DNA of 64,000 nucleotides from contig DATJBS010000024.1 in assembly GCA_035515235.1 (NCBI GenBank), forward strand, positions 8,735 to 72,734. The letters run 5' to 3'. Below, one piece after another: positions 57,363-64,000 of the stretch (its first letter is position 1; each line of letters opens with the position of its first letter). The notes beneath the pieces were generated by a model, which worked only from the letters and a program-made list of their open reading frames with translations, ran no database searches and was not told the origin of the DNA. A program made the position numbers and the translations under genes. This stretch comes from JAMLHH01 sp035515235. Its GTDB lineage: Bacteria; Bacteroidota; Bacteroidia; Chitinophagales; JADIYW01.

Positions 57363-58064
57363 AATTTACTAAAAATCAGCATTTTGCTACTTAAGCTCCT
57401 TCAGATAGTACAAATGCTCAAATAGATTCAAGATCCTAGAATCTAGAATCAAGATTTCATTCTTCTAAACTAAATATCAAATAAACAGTATCCGTAAATC
57501 TGCGGGCTAATTTTTAGTTATGAGTTATGTATAGATATGATAATTCATAAGCTATATGTCATGCTGGAAGCATCTCAAAGTAAGATGACAAATCGGTAAT
57601 ATAAGCTAATGGCTTCTTTTAATCATCTTAATATTTAAAAGCTTCTAGTAGACTTGTTTGCTTAATGTTCTATTTCATCACATTAGCACATTGTCTTAAT
57701 TTCTTAATGTTTAAATCAGTTCTGCGAAAATATGCGAAATCTGCGGGCTTATTTTTCGTGACTAGTTATGTATAGATATGATAATTCATAAGATATTATG
57801 TCATGCAGGAAGCATCTCAAAGTAGGAGGACAAATCGGTAATAGAAGCTAATGACTTCTCTAAATCCTCTTAACTTCTTTATATTTAAAAGCTTTTAGTA
57901 GACTTGTTTGCTTAATGTTCTATTTTATCACATTAGTACATTGTCTTAATTTCTTAATGTTTAAATCAGTTCTGCGTAAATCCGCGAAATCTGCGGGCTA
58001 ATTTTTTTCAAACAAATAAGAAATTAGCTAAAAATCTTGGTTCTTGACTTCTGAATCTTGATTC
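57363..58064. other. 700-base gap composed mostly of a tandem duplication
   Basis: No gene on either strand, AT-rich, dominated by the repeat pair described at 57499-58008. The expected atpB gene is absent. Confidence 0.7.
57499..58008. repeat. Two tandem ~245-base repeats plus a partial third
   Basis: The word TCTGCGGGCT begins copies at 57499, 57740 and 57990 (periods 241 and 250). Between them both copies share GTTATGTATAGATATGATAA, GAAGCATCTCAAAGTA, CTAGTAGACTTGTTTGCTTA (second copy with one change) and TTAATTTCTTAATGTTTAAA. The third copy ends soon after the first words. The duplicates have diverged by point changes, so the event is not very recent. Confidence 0.9.
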
Positions 58065-59420
58065 TTATGCTAAAGGCAATTTACCGAAATCAAAATCTTC
58101 TAAAAACTTAGTATTGAAATCTCCAGACATGAATTGAGGGTCCTTCATCAATGCCTTGTGAAAAGGAATAGTTGTTTTGACACCTTCTATTTTAAATTCA
58201 TCCAAAGCTCTTCTCATTCTGATGATAGCTTCCTCTCTCGTATTTCCTCTGCAAATAATCTTTGCAATCATGGAGTCATAAAATGGAGGAATTGTATATC
58301 CTGCAGTTACATGAGTATCTACGCGGACACCATAACCTTTACTCGTATGAAGAGAAGTAATCTTTCCAGGACTTGGCATAAATCCTTTATGAGGATCTTC
58401 TGCATTGATTCTACATTCTATAGCATGACCTTGTGGAAGGTAAGCTTCTTGTTCTAATTTCTTTCCAGCAGCTAACTCAATTTGTAAACGGATTAAATCC
58501 AATCCTACTACTTCTTCAGTGACGGGATGTTCTACTTGGATACGAGTATTCATTTCCATGAAGTAGAAGTTTTTGTATTTATCTACTAAAAACTCTACAG
58601 TTCCGACACCTTCATAATTGATGACGCTTGCAGCTTTTCTTGCAGCTTCGCCCATTTTATCTCTCAACTCTGCATCTACAAATGGAGAAGGACTTTCTTC
58701 TACTAATTTTTGATGTCTTCTCTGAATAGAACAATCTCTTTCAGATAGATGACAAGTATTTCCATATTGATCTCCAGCTATTTGGATTTCTATATGACGA
58801 GGCTCTTCAATGTATTTTTCTAGATAGATACCATCGTTTCCGAAAGAAGCACCAGCTTCAGTACGAGCAGTATTGAAAGCATTTTCAAATTCACTTTCAT
58901 TCCATACGATTCTCATTCCTTTTCCACCACCACCGGCAGTAGCTTTCAGAATTACTGGGTATCCAATATCTTTTGCTATTAGTTTTCCTTCAGAAATATC
59001 TGTTATCAAACCTTCTGACCCTGGTATTACGGGAACATTCGCAGCAATCATAGTTTCCTTTGCTGTGATTTTGTCGCCCATTTTACGGATTTGATCGGCA
59101 GTAGGACCGATAAACTTTAGACCTCTTTGTTGGCAACGCTCCGCAAAATCAGCATTTTCAGCTAAAAATCCATATCCTGGATGAATAGCGTCTGCGCCTT
59201 TAATTTCGGCAGCAGCTAATATATTGTGAACATTTAAATATGAATCCTTACTAGAAGGAGGACCAATACAAACTGATTCGTCAGCAAATTTTACGTGTAA
59301 GCTTTCTTTGTCAGCAGTAGAATATACAGCTACGGTAGAAATACCCATTTCCTTACAACTACGGATAATTCTAAGAGCTATTTCTCCTCTGTTAGCAATT
59401 AATATTTTTTTGAAAAGCAT
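58065..59420 (-). CDS. accC: Acetyl-CoA carboxylase, biotin carboxylase subunit
   Basis: Carboxylates the biotin of AccB with bicarbonate and ATP, first step of fatty acid synthesis. 451 residues: N-terminal FKKILIANRGEIALRIIR, ATP-grasp Gly-rich loop ATAGGGGKGMRIVW, HIEIQIAGDQYGN, CSIQRRHQKLVEE and the catalytic end MNTRIQVEHPVTE. Downstream of accB by 8 bases. Confidence 0.96.
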   Translation of the reverse strand: MLFKKILIANRGEIALRIIRSCKEMGISTVAVYSTADKESLHVKFADESVCIGPPSSKDSYLNVHNILAAAEIKGADAIHPGYGFLAENADFAERCQQRGLKFIGPTADQIRKMGDKITAKETMIAANVPVIPGSEGLITDISEGKLIAKDIGYPVILKATAGGGGKGMRIVWNESEFENAFNTARTEAGASFGNDGIYLEKYIEEPRHIEIQIAGDQYGNTCHLSERDCSIQRRHQKLVEESPSPFVDAELRDKMGEAARKAASVINYEGVGTVEFLVDKYKNFYFMEMNTRIQVEHPVTEEVVGLDLIRLQIELAAGKKLEQEAYLPQGHAIECRINAEDPHKGFMPSPGKITSLHTSKGYGVRVDTHVTAGYTIPPFYDSMIAKIICRGNTREEAIIRMRRALDEFKIEGVKTTIPFHKALMKDPQFMSGDFNTKFLEDFDFGKLPLA

Positions 59421-59428
59421 GGTTCTAT

Positions 59429-59935
59429 TTAGCTTGGGTCAATCAAAAGTAAAGTTTGATCATACTCAATCGCTGTAGCATTATCTACTAAAACTTTAAC
59501 GATAGTGCCACTGTATTCAGATTCTATTTCATTGAATAGTTTCATCGCTTCTATGATTCCCAATACATCACCTTTCTTTACTACGTCACCCACTTTTACA
59601 AATGGATCTTGCTCAGGAGAAGATGATCTGTAAAATGTACCTATCATAGGTGATTTTACATGAATGTATTTAGAAGAGTCTTCTGAAATAGGTGCTTCTG
59701 CTTTGCTTTCGTTTTGATCTGCAGCTTCCTTTGTTGAAGGTTCTGGAGATTTTTCTGAGGCAGCAGGAGCAGGACTGTTAACTGCAGGACTAGAAGCTAT
59801 TGTTTGTACAATGCCTTTCGGATGATAATCTTTATGTCGGATGGTAAGTTTAAAGTTGCCTTGTTCGATTTTGACTTCTCCAATATTAGATTTGTCCACT
59901 AATTCAATCAGGGCTTTAATAGATTGTTGATCCAT
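59429..59935 (-). CDS. accB: Acetyl-CoA carboxylase, biotin carboxyl carrier protein
   Basis: 168 residues from the ATG at 59935 (MDQQSIKALIEL); the frame is open upstream but overlaps efp. A flexible Pro/Ala/Ser linker (about 45-90) is followed by the biotinyl domain with EAMKLFNE, whose Lys carries biotin. Confidence 0.95.
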   Translation of the reverse strand: MDQQSIKALIELVDKSNIGEVKIEQGNFKLTIRHKDYHPKGIVQTIASSPAVNSPAPAASEKSPEPSTKEAADQNESKAEAPISEDSSKYIHVKSPMIGTFYRSSSPEQDPFVKVGDVVKKGDVLGIIEAMKLFNEIESEYSGTIVKVLVDNATAIEYDQTLLLIDPS

Positions 59936-59948
59936 ACTTTTTCTTTTT

Positions 59949-60503
59949 TTATTTCGCCCTTTCAATATACGAGTTATCTGCTGTATTGATCTTAATTTTG
60001 TCACCAATATTAACAAAAAGTGGTACCATTATTTTTGCACCAGACTCTACAGTACTTGGTTTTAATGCATTTGTAGCTGTATCACCTTTCAATCCTGTCT
60101 CAGTATAAGTGATTTCTTGGATAGTAGTCATAGGCAATTCGCAAGTCAATGGAGTTTCAGACTCTGCATCAAATGTGATATCGCAAACCATGCCTTCTAG
60201 TAATAAAGCAGCGTTATTGATGATTCTTCCTTCGATACCTACTTGTTCAAAATCTTCATTATTCATGAAGTTGTACAAATCACCTTCTGGATAAAGATAT
60301 TGATATTGTCTTCTTTCTACACGTACTTCATCAATTTTGTGACTTGAAGGGAAAGTGTTTTCTAATACTTTTCCAGTAGTTACACTTTTTAATTTAGTAC
60401 GTACAAAAGCTGCACCTTTACCTGGTTTAACATGGAGGAATTCAACTACTTGATAAATATCATTGTTGAATTTAATGCACATGCCATTTTTGAAATCTGC
60501 CAT
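59949..60503 (-). CDS. efp: Elongation factor P
   Basis: Relieves ribosome stalling at polyproline, relevant for the twelve-Pro run of TonB in this window. 184 residues from ATG at 60503 (MADFKNGMCIKF), three beta-barrel domains; the tip loop HVKPGKGAAFVRTK contains the lysine that sits in the peptidyl-transferase centre. The frame extends upstream but without family similarity. Confidence 0.95.
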   Translation of the reverse strand: MADFKNGMCIKFNNDIYQVVEFLHVKPGKGAAFVRTKLKSVTTGKVLENTFPSSHKIDEVRVERRQYQYLYPEGDLYNFMNNEDFEQVGIEGRIINNAALLLEGMVCDITFDAESETPLTCELPMTTIQEITYTETGLKGDTATNALKPSTVESGAKIMVPLFVNIGDKIKINTADNSYIERAK

Positions 60504-60536
60504 AAATTTATAATTGCTGTTAAACAAATATAGATA

Positions 60537-60567
60537 GCCCGCCGAGAATATATTCATTTCGGCAGGC
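60537..60567 (-). promoter_or_regulatory. GC-rich hairpin between rpmF and efp
   Basis: GCCCGCCGA (60537-60545) pairs with TCGGCAGGC (60559-60567) with one wobble. On the minus strand it is followed by TATCTATATTTG, a weak T-tract, so it may be an attenuator or partial terminator setting the rpmF/efp expression ratio. Confidence 0.5.
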
Positions 60568-60592
60568 GATATCTTTTAAATCATAAAAGGGT

Positions 60593-60784
60593 TTAAGCTT
60601 CTGTTGCTTTTTGGATGAAAAGCTTTCCATTATAATATACGTCACCGTCTACTTCATAAGCTCTATGAGGTAAATGTGCTTCGCCTGTTGCTTTACAAGT
60701 TACAACATTAGGAGTTTCTAATTTGTAATGTGTTCTGCGTTTATCTCTGCGAGTAGTCGAAGTTCTTCTCTTAGGATGTGCCAT
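60593..60784 (-). CDS. rpmF: 50S ribosomal protein L32
   Basis: 63 residues with the basic start MAHPKRRTSTTRRDKRRTHY and the short C-terminal beta hairpin. It lies 6 bases after the YceD gene, the usual neighbour. Zinc ligand cysteines are mostly missing (one Cys only), as in other zinc-independent L32 proteins. Confidence 0.95.
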   Translation of the reverse strand: MAHPKRRTSTTRRDKRRTHYKLETPNVVTCKATGEAHLPHRAYEVDGDVYYNGKLFIQKATEA

Positions 60785-60790
60785 CGTTGT

Positions 60791-61327
60791 TTAATTTAAA
60801 TCTTTTAGTTTATTCAAACCTTCCCATCTTGGGTCCGGTGTATTTTCTTTTTTTGTCTGTTCTTGTTCTCCTTTTTCTAAAAGCTCGATGACAGCAGGAT
60901 CGCATTTTTGACCTGCGTCTTTGCAAACTTTTGAATACGGTATAGAAAGAAGAGTGAAGTCATAAAGATAAGTTTTTATGTCTATCACTGGTTCGCCAGG
61001 ATTTAAATATAGAACTTCTAAGTCCTGATCTTCAAACTCCTCTGTTTGCGTGTCGAATTTGACATATACCCTATTAGAACTATTAAAAGGTATATCAATT
61101 GTCGAATTACATCTATCACATTCAGTGCGTACCGTTCCGCTGATATCAAAGTCTAAAGTATACGGAAGAATACTTTTGTCAAATATTACCGTAGCCTCAG
61201 CTTTTCCATCTTGTAGGAATGAATCTTCCTCTGTCTTAAAGAACTCTTCGTTAAGTTGATAATGAAAAGTATGCTCTTCATTTTTTAGCCCAACATAGGG
61301 AATAGTATAGGTTTCTTTCTTAGTCAT
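60791..61327 (-). CDS. YceD/DUF177 family protein (23S rRNA accumulation)
   Basis: 178 residues from the ATG at 61327 (MTKKETYTIPYVG). CDRCNSTIDIPF and a second Cys pair (CKDAGQKCDP) are family marks; the protein is needed for normal 23S rRNA levels in E. coli and plants. Translated just ahead of rpmF. Confidence 0.88.
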   Translation of the reverse strand: MTKKETYTIPYVGLKNEEHTFHYQLNEEFFKTEEDSFLQDGKAEATVIFDKSILPYTLDFDISGTVRTECDRCNSTIDIPFNSSNRVYVKFDTQTEEFEDQDLEVLYLNPGEPVIDIKTYLYDFTLLSIPYSKVCKDAGQKCDPAVIELLEKGEQEQTKKENTPDPRWEGLNKLKDLN

Positions 61328-61465
61328 TACACAATACCCCTTTTTAAAGGACTGCAAAGATATAAATTTTTTCAATGACAAAATGCAAAATTACAAAAGC
61401 AGTGTTACTTTATTTTTACCTTATGAATCGAAACGAGTATTTTGTAAATTGAGTGTCTAATTTTT

Positions 61466-62266
61466 TTGAACATGAAGATTAACGGAAAGAAAGTATTGAT
61501 TACAGGAGCTTCTTCTGGAATAGGAGAAGCTATAGCGAAGCATTTTGCATCTAAAGGTTGCTTTTTGATATTGTCAGGGAGAAATGAAACCGAACTCAAC
61601 CGTGTTAAAAGTGAATGTAGTTCAGCAAAAGAAGTGGAAATCTATTTAATGGATTTAGAAAATCACGAAAAACTCATTTCAGCTGCGCAAAATATACTTT
61701 CAAAACATCCAGACATTGATATTTTAGTCAATAATGCTGGAGTCAGTCAAAGAGCATTGGCGAAAGATTTACCTTTTGAATATGATAAGAAAATTATTGA
61801 CATCGATTTACTCGGCACGATTGCTTTGACAAAAACGATTTTACCTACTATGCTCGCAAGGAAATCAGGAAGTATAGTAACAATTACTAGCTTGATGGGC
61901 AAATTTTCAACTCCATTAAGAAGTTCTTATGCTGCAGCGAAACACGGTTTACATGGTTTTTTCGATGCTTTAAGGTCAGAAGTAATTGATGATGGAATAC
62001 AAATTTTATTAGTGTGTCCAGGTTTTATCAGAACCAATGTATCTATTAATGCATTAGGGCCCAAAGGTAAAAGTCAAGGAACTATGGATAAAACTATAGA
62101 TAATGGACTAGACCCAAAAGAAGTAGCCATCGCTATTGACAAAGCGATTCAGAATAATTCAGAGGAAATCAATGTAGCGGGAGCGAAGGAAATGTTTGGG
62201 CTTTATATGAAAAGGTTTGCTCCGAGTTTGTTTTCTAAGATGATTAGAAAAATGAGTGTGACTTAA
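61466..62266 (+). CDS. Short-chain dehydrogenase/reductase (SDR)
   Basis: 266 residues. NAD(P)-binding TGASSGIG (13-20), NNAG near 92, catalytic Tyr155 and Lys159 in YAAAK, and a preceding Ser in TITSLMG. A classical SDR resembling DHRS7-type enzymes; substrate unknown. Single gene with its own promoter region. Confidence 0.9.
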   Translation: MNMKINGKKVLITGASSGIGEAIAKHFASKGCFLILSGRNETELNRVKSECSSAKEVEIYLMDLENHEKLISAAQNILSKHPDIDILVNNAGVSQRALAKDLPFEYDKKIIDIDLLGTIALTKTILPTMLARKSGSIVTITSLMGKFSTPLRSSYAAAKHGLHGFFDALRSEVIDDGIQILLVCPGFIRTNVSINALGPKGKSQGTMDKTIDNGLDPKEVAIAIDKAIQNNSEEINVAGAKEMFGLYMKRFAPSLFSKMIRKMSVT

Positions 62267-62291
62267 TTTTTTGATTGATGAATGCTCTAAA

Positions 62292-62440
62292 CATTTATAA
62301 TCATTCACTACATAGGTACGTAGGGAATGTTTTTTAAAATCATTAATAATTGATTATTCAGAGGGTTGAAAACTCATTGAAACTATGTTTTGATGTGGTT
62401 TAGATTTTTATTCACCACATAGATACATAGGATTGTCGAT
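62292..62440. repeat. Two short copies of the CACCACATAG-type intergenic repeat
   Basis: TTCACTACATAGGTACGTAGG (from 62304) and TTCACCACATAGATACATAGG (from 62411) are related to each other, and in reverse orientation to the ATCTATGTGGTGAA ends of the repeat units at 42.6 kb. The rest of the 225-base gap up to 62491 holds no gene. Confidence 0.55.
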
Positions 62441-62491
62441 CTAAGTGAATAGAGGAATGGATAATTTAAATCACGAATGCTAAACATCAAA

Positions 62492-62521
62492 AAGAACTGC
62501 CTAATCACTCAGACAGTTCTT
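62492..62521 (-). terminator. Terminator of the small-gene cluster at the right end
   Basis: AAGAACTG (62492-62499) pairs with CAGTTCTT (62514-62521); on the minus strand the stem runs into CTTTTTG. It lies 20 bases past the last stop of the cluster. Confidence 0.75.
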
Positions 62522-62541
62522 CTATTCTTTAAATTAAAATC

Positions 62542-62763
62542 TCAGAGCTTAATTTCTCTTTGATTCTGTTTCTTCTTCATAATAAAATAAGTGTTTTGCA
62601 ATAAAACACCCATAAAAAGAATGTCAATAATCAGATGTACAAAAAACTCATTGATACTAAGAGGCTCTCCTATCTTTATCCACCAAAGATCTAACAGAAT
62701 AAAACAAGCAGCTGAAATGGCAGAGATTTCTGTTCTTTTTCGATTCCAAAAATTTACAATCAT
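62542..62763 (-). CDS. Small two-span membrane protein, possible immunity protein
   Basis: 73 residues with two membrane helices (about 14-32 and 42-60) and a basic tail MKKKQNQREIK. Family unknown. It is the last gene of the cluster, directly after a Gly-rich peptide gene (16 bases), the place where bacteriocin immunity genes are often found. Function is inference only. Confidence 0.55.
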   Translation of the reverse strand: MIVNFWNRKRTEISAISAACFILLDLWWIKIGEPLSINEFFVHLIIDILFMGVLLQNTYFIMKKKQNQREIKL

Positions 62764-62779
62764 AATTAATATTTTTTAT

Positions 62780-62935
62780 TTAACATGACAAAGCGCCTAA
62801 TCCTAATCCTATAATCGCCCCAGGTAAACCAAATCTAGAACCTGATAGTATTCCCAACCCCATTCTCCCTAAACATTGATATTGCCAATCAGATAGATTT
62901 CTATCTGATTGGTTATTTGAGAATTTAATCTTCAT
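62780..62935 (-). CDS. Gly-rich short peptide, bacteriocin-like
   Basis: 51 residues from ATG at 62935 (MKIKFSNNQSD); a longer frame from 62989 exists but overlaps the previous gene entirely in another frame. The last 25 residues are strongly hydrophobic with repeated G-x-x-x-G spacing (MGLGILSGSRFG, IIGLGLGALSC), as in two-peptide class II bacteriocins, and end in Cys. No double-glycine leader site is clear. Its start lies 11 bases inside the previous peptide gene. Confidence 0.55.
   Translation of the reverse strand: MKIKFSNNQSDRNLSDWQYQCLGRMGLGILSGSRFGLPGAIIGLGLGALSC
62885..62912. repeat. Perfect 12-bp hairpin inside the peptide gene
   Basis: CCAATCAGATAG (62885-62896) and CTATCTGATTGG (62901-62912) pair without mismatch around ATTT. 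It lies at codons 8-17 of the 51-residue peptide, just downstream of its start. A stem there could slow or regulate translation. Confidence 0.7.
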
Positions 62936-63096
62936 CAAAAGCTGCTGAAAGTAATGCCCCTTGAAAAATGGGAAATGCTGGACTTGCATATAGCCCTAAA
63001 ATACCACCTATTGCATCTGCTGCATATGGTTTCCAACGAGCAGAAGCATTGTCAGGATTCAAAAATACTTTACATATTTTAAGCTTTATTTTTCAT
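62925..63096 (-). pseudogene. Short hydrophobic peptide gene, frameshifted after the start
   Basis: The ATG at 63096 overlaps the TGA of the upstream two-span gene (ATGA), but its frame stops after 5 codons. One base fewer in the A-run (63089-63093) would give MKIKLKICKVFLNPDN, matching the MKIK start of the next peptide, and continue to ARWKPYAADAIGGILGLYAS and PIFQGALLSAAFDED. Without repair, translation could begin only at a TTG (63062), giving 45 residues. Ala/Gly-rich, bacteriocin-like. Confidence 0.5.
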
Positions 63097-63281
63097 TTTT
63101 GAGATAAAGATTTTTGATTAATAAATCTGTAAACTACCACTATTATAAAGACAAACCATGCTATTATACTTACAGCTAAAAATACATCTCCAGAAGTTTT
63201 AATTTCTTTTAATTTTAAAAACACTCCAATAAATGATGTTAGCAACGTAGTTATAAGACTAATTTTTAATACATTATTCAT
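63093..63281 (-). CDS. Small two-span membrane protein
   Basis: 62 residues, helices about 7-25 and 34-54 separated by a short polar loop (KLKEIKTSGD), basic C-terminus. Family unknown. Its stop overlaps the start of the frameshifted peptide gene (ATGA), so it is part of the same transcript. Confidence 0.55.
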   Translation of the reverse strand: MNNVLKISLITTLLTSFIGVFLKLKEIKTSGDVFLAVSIIAWFVFIIVVVYRFINQKSLSQK

Positions 63282-63364
63282 AGTTGTTTTTTCTAAGATT
63301 CAAGTTTAAATAATCCAGAGATTTTTCAATTTTACTATATATTTATTCAATAAATAATTTAATT

Positions 63365-63547
63365 TCAACTATCTAACTTTTCATTTATTTTCTTAATATT
63401 CAAAAGAGATATAACCAAAACACCTGTATTCATAAATCCTTGAACTAAGAATAATTTAACATCTATTTTATCAGATATAAATGCAAAAATTAAAACTATT
63501 TCGGTAATAATACAGAATAAAATCAAAAAGCGAAACAAGTATAACAT
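63365..63547 (-). CDS. Small two-span membrane protein
   Basis: 60 residues: helices about 4-24 and 33-49, then a charged tail NIKKINEKLDS. It resembles the 62-residue protein in size and topology but not in obvious sequence. It stands 30 bases after the Cys-containing peptide frame, again an immunity-like place. Confidence 0.5.
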   Translation of the reverse strand: MLYLFRFLILFCIITEIVLIFAFISDKIDVKLFLVQGFMNTGVLVISLLNIKKINEKLDS

Positions 63548-63577
63548 GATTTTTATTTTTTAATTCATAATAATTAA

Positions 63578-63872
63578 TTAAAGACAAGAACTTGCTAAAC
63601 TTGCCATTGCAATAGCTTTCATTGCAATAGCAAAAGGACAACCAGCTCCTGTCATACAAGCACTTAAACCTATTGTTGCCCCAAAATTTCCAGCAAGAGC
63701 AAGACCACATCCCCAAGAAAACTCTTTGGAGTTACTATTTGAAATATTATTAGAGCTTATTATGTAATAATATATCTTGAGCCTCTAAAAATATTCCGTA
63801 ATTACCTGATTCTTTTATAATATTAACATTTTTTTCATACTCTTCATAAGATAATAAATAACTAAGATTCAA
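63578..63872 (-). pseudogene. Cys-containing bacteriocin-like precursor split by a frameshift
   Basis: Frame A (63872-63750) gives a leader-like polypeptide: TTG start, LSYEEYEKNVNIIKESG, then IFLEAQDILLHNKL and stop. Frame B, open from 63784 to 63578, contains SNNISNSNSKEFSWGCG followed by a hydrophobic Ala/Gly/Cys region (ATIGLSACMTGAGCPFA, ending SSCL) with four cysteines. Neither frame has an ATG. The two overlap at 63750-63784; one missing base would join them into a ~95-residue precursor. Broken gene, programmed shift or sequencing error are all possible. Confidence 0.45.
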
Positions 63873-64000
63873 GTTGTAAATGCAACTTTAGCGAGAATGC
63901 AAAATGAGTAATATTTTTCAAAAGAGAGAGGATTGACCTCCCTCCTCTGAATGGAAATATTTCCGAAATTGCCTCCTCGTCCAAAAGTTGTCAAAAATGG
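63869..64000 (-). CDS. Possible 3' end of a gene entering from the right
   Basis: Open frame from the window edge to TGA at 63871-63869, 43 residues (start beyond the window), including GRGGNFGNISIQRREVN. Its stop overlaps the TTG of the next frame (TTGA). The frame could also be chance or part of an insertion-sequence end; coding is not demonstrated. Confidence 0.2.
   Translation of the reverse strand, partial: PFLTTFGRGGNFGNISIQRREVNPLSFEKYYSFCILAKVAFTT

Noticed and set aside
57499..58008. Possible large CRISPR-like or attachment repeat
   Set aside because: Units of ~245 bases without spacers are a plain tandem duplication.
59936..60016. Longer AccB start
   Set aside because: The extension overlaps efp in another frame and lacks family similarity; MDQQS at 59935 is the usual start.
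62936..62989. Longer start for the 51-residue Gly-rich peptide
   Set aside because: This part overlaps the previous peptide gene in another frame; ATG at 62935 gives MKIK, parallel to the neighbour.
63471..63716. 81-residue Cys/Trp-rich minus-strand frame
   Set aside because: It is another frame of the four-Cys core and the two-span gene, starts at TTG and crosses both genes.

Overview
The window looks like a chromosome segment of a low-GC member of the Bacteroidota, possibly Saprospirales/Chitinophagales-like. Supporting signs are starts mostly without Shine-Dalgarno sites, several lipoproteins with LxxC lipoboxes, a SprE/PorW-like TPR protein (type IX secretion), a DUF6952-thioredoxin-AhpC cluster, an ExbB-ExbD-ExbD-TonB operon, a YfhO protein, and Bacteroidota-type promoter words (TAnnTTTG). 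No rRNA, tRNA or CRISPR array was seen.

Positions 1-17536 read as an acquired, defence-rich island. It holds a type III restriction-modification locus with a GxxExxY gene between mod and res, a 23-codon stump of a PHP-domain gene, a two-gene module (1616-aa sacsin/HSP90-like ATPase plus SF1 helicase fused to a PIN nuclease, joined by TAATG), a divergent three-gene operon containing a TIGR04255 protein, about 1.3 kb of structured non-coding DNA with repeated palindromes, a DUF6943 gene typical of Bacteroidota mobile elements, an unrecognised gene and a secreted-nuclease-fold gene. The ATPase/helicase-PIN pair is the best candidate for an undescribed (probably antiphage) system.

From 18 kb on, most genes are core metabolism. 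First come an Rrf2 Fe-S regulator and norCBQD (respiratory nitric oxide reductase). A RAYT transposase gene follows, with its own 44-bp REP palindrome inside the reading frame. Then come M49 and S9 peptidases, the TonB energising operon, and a surface-glycan group (FemAB-like acyltransferase, GT4, two methyltransferases, YfhO, a possible glycosyltransferase). An OmpA remnant precedes a peroxide-defence cluster (DUF6952, thioredoxin, AhpC, Dps, divergent OxyR). After this are a ceramidase-like enzyme, a TPR histidine kinase with LuxR-type regulator, uvrC/PBP1A/SprE-like TPR, a degenerate M23 protein with bactofilin, AtpZ without the rest of the ATP synthase operon, and the yceD-rpmF-efp-accB-accC block.

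The right end (62.5-64 kb, minus strand) is a run of very small overlapping genes: two-membrane-span proteins alternating with Gly/Ala-rich peptides, two of which are interrupted by frameshifts. It resembles a decayed or programmed class II-type bacteriocin/immunity locus. Intergenic repeats (three ~74-bp units at 42.6 kb, two ~245-bp units at 57.5 kb, short copies at 62.3 kb) are scattered through the core part.
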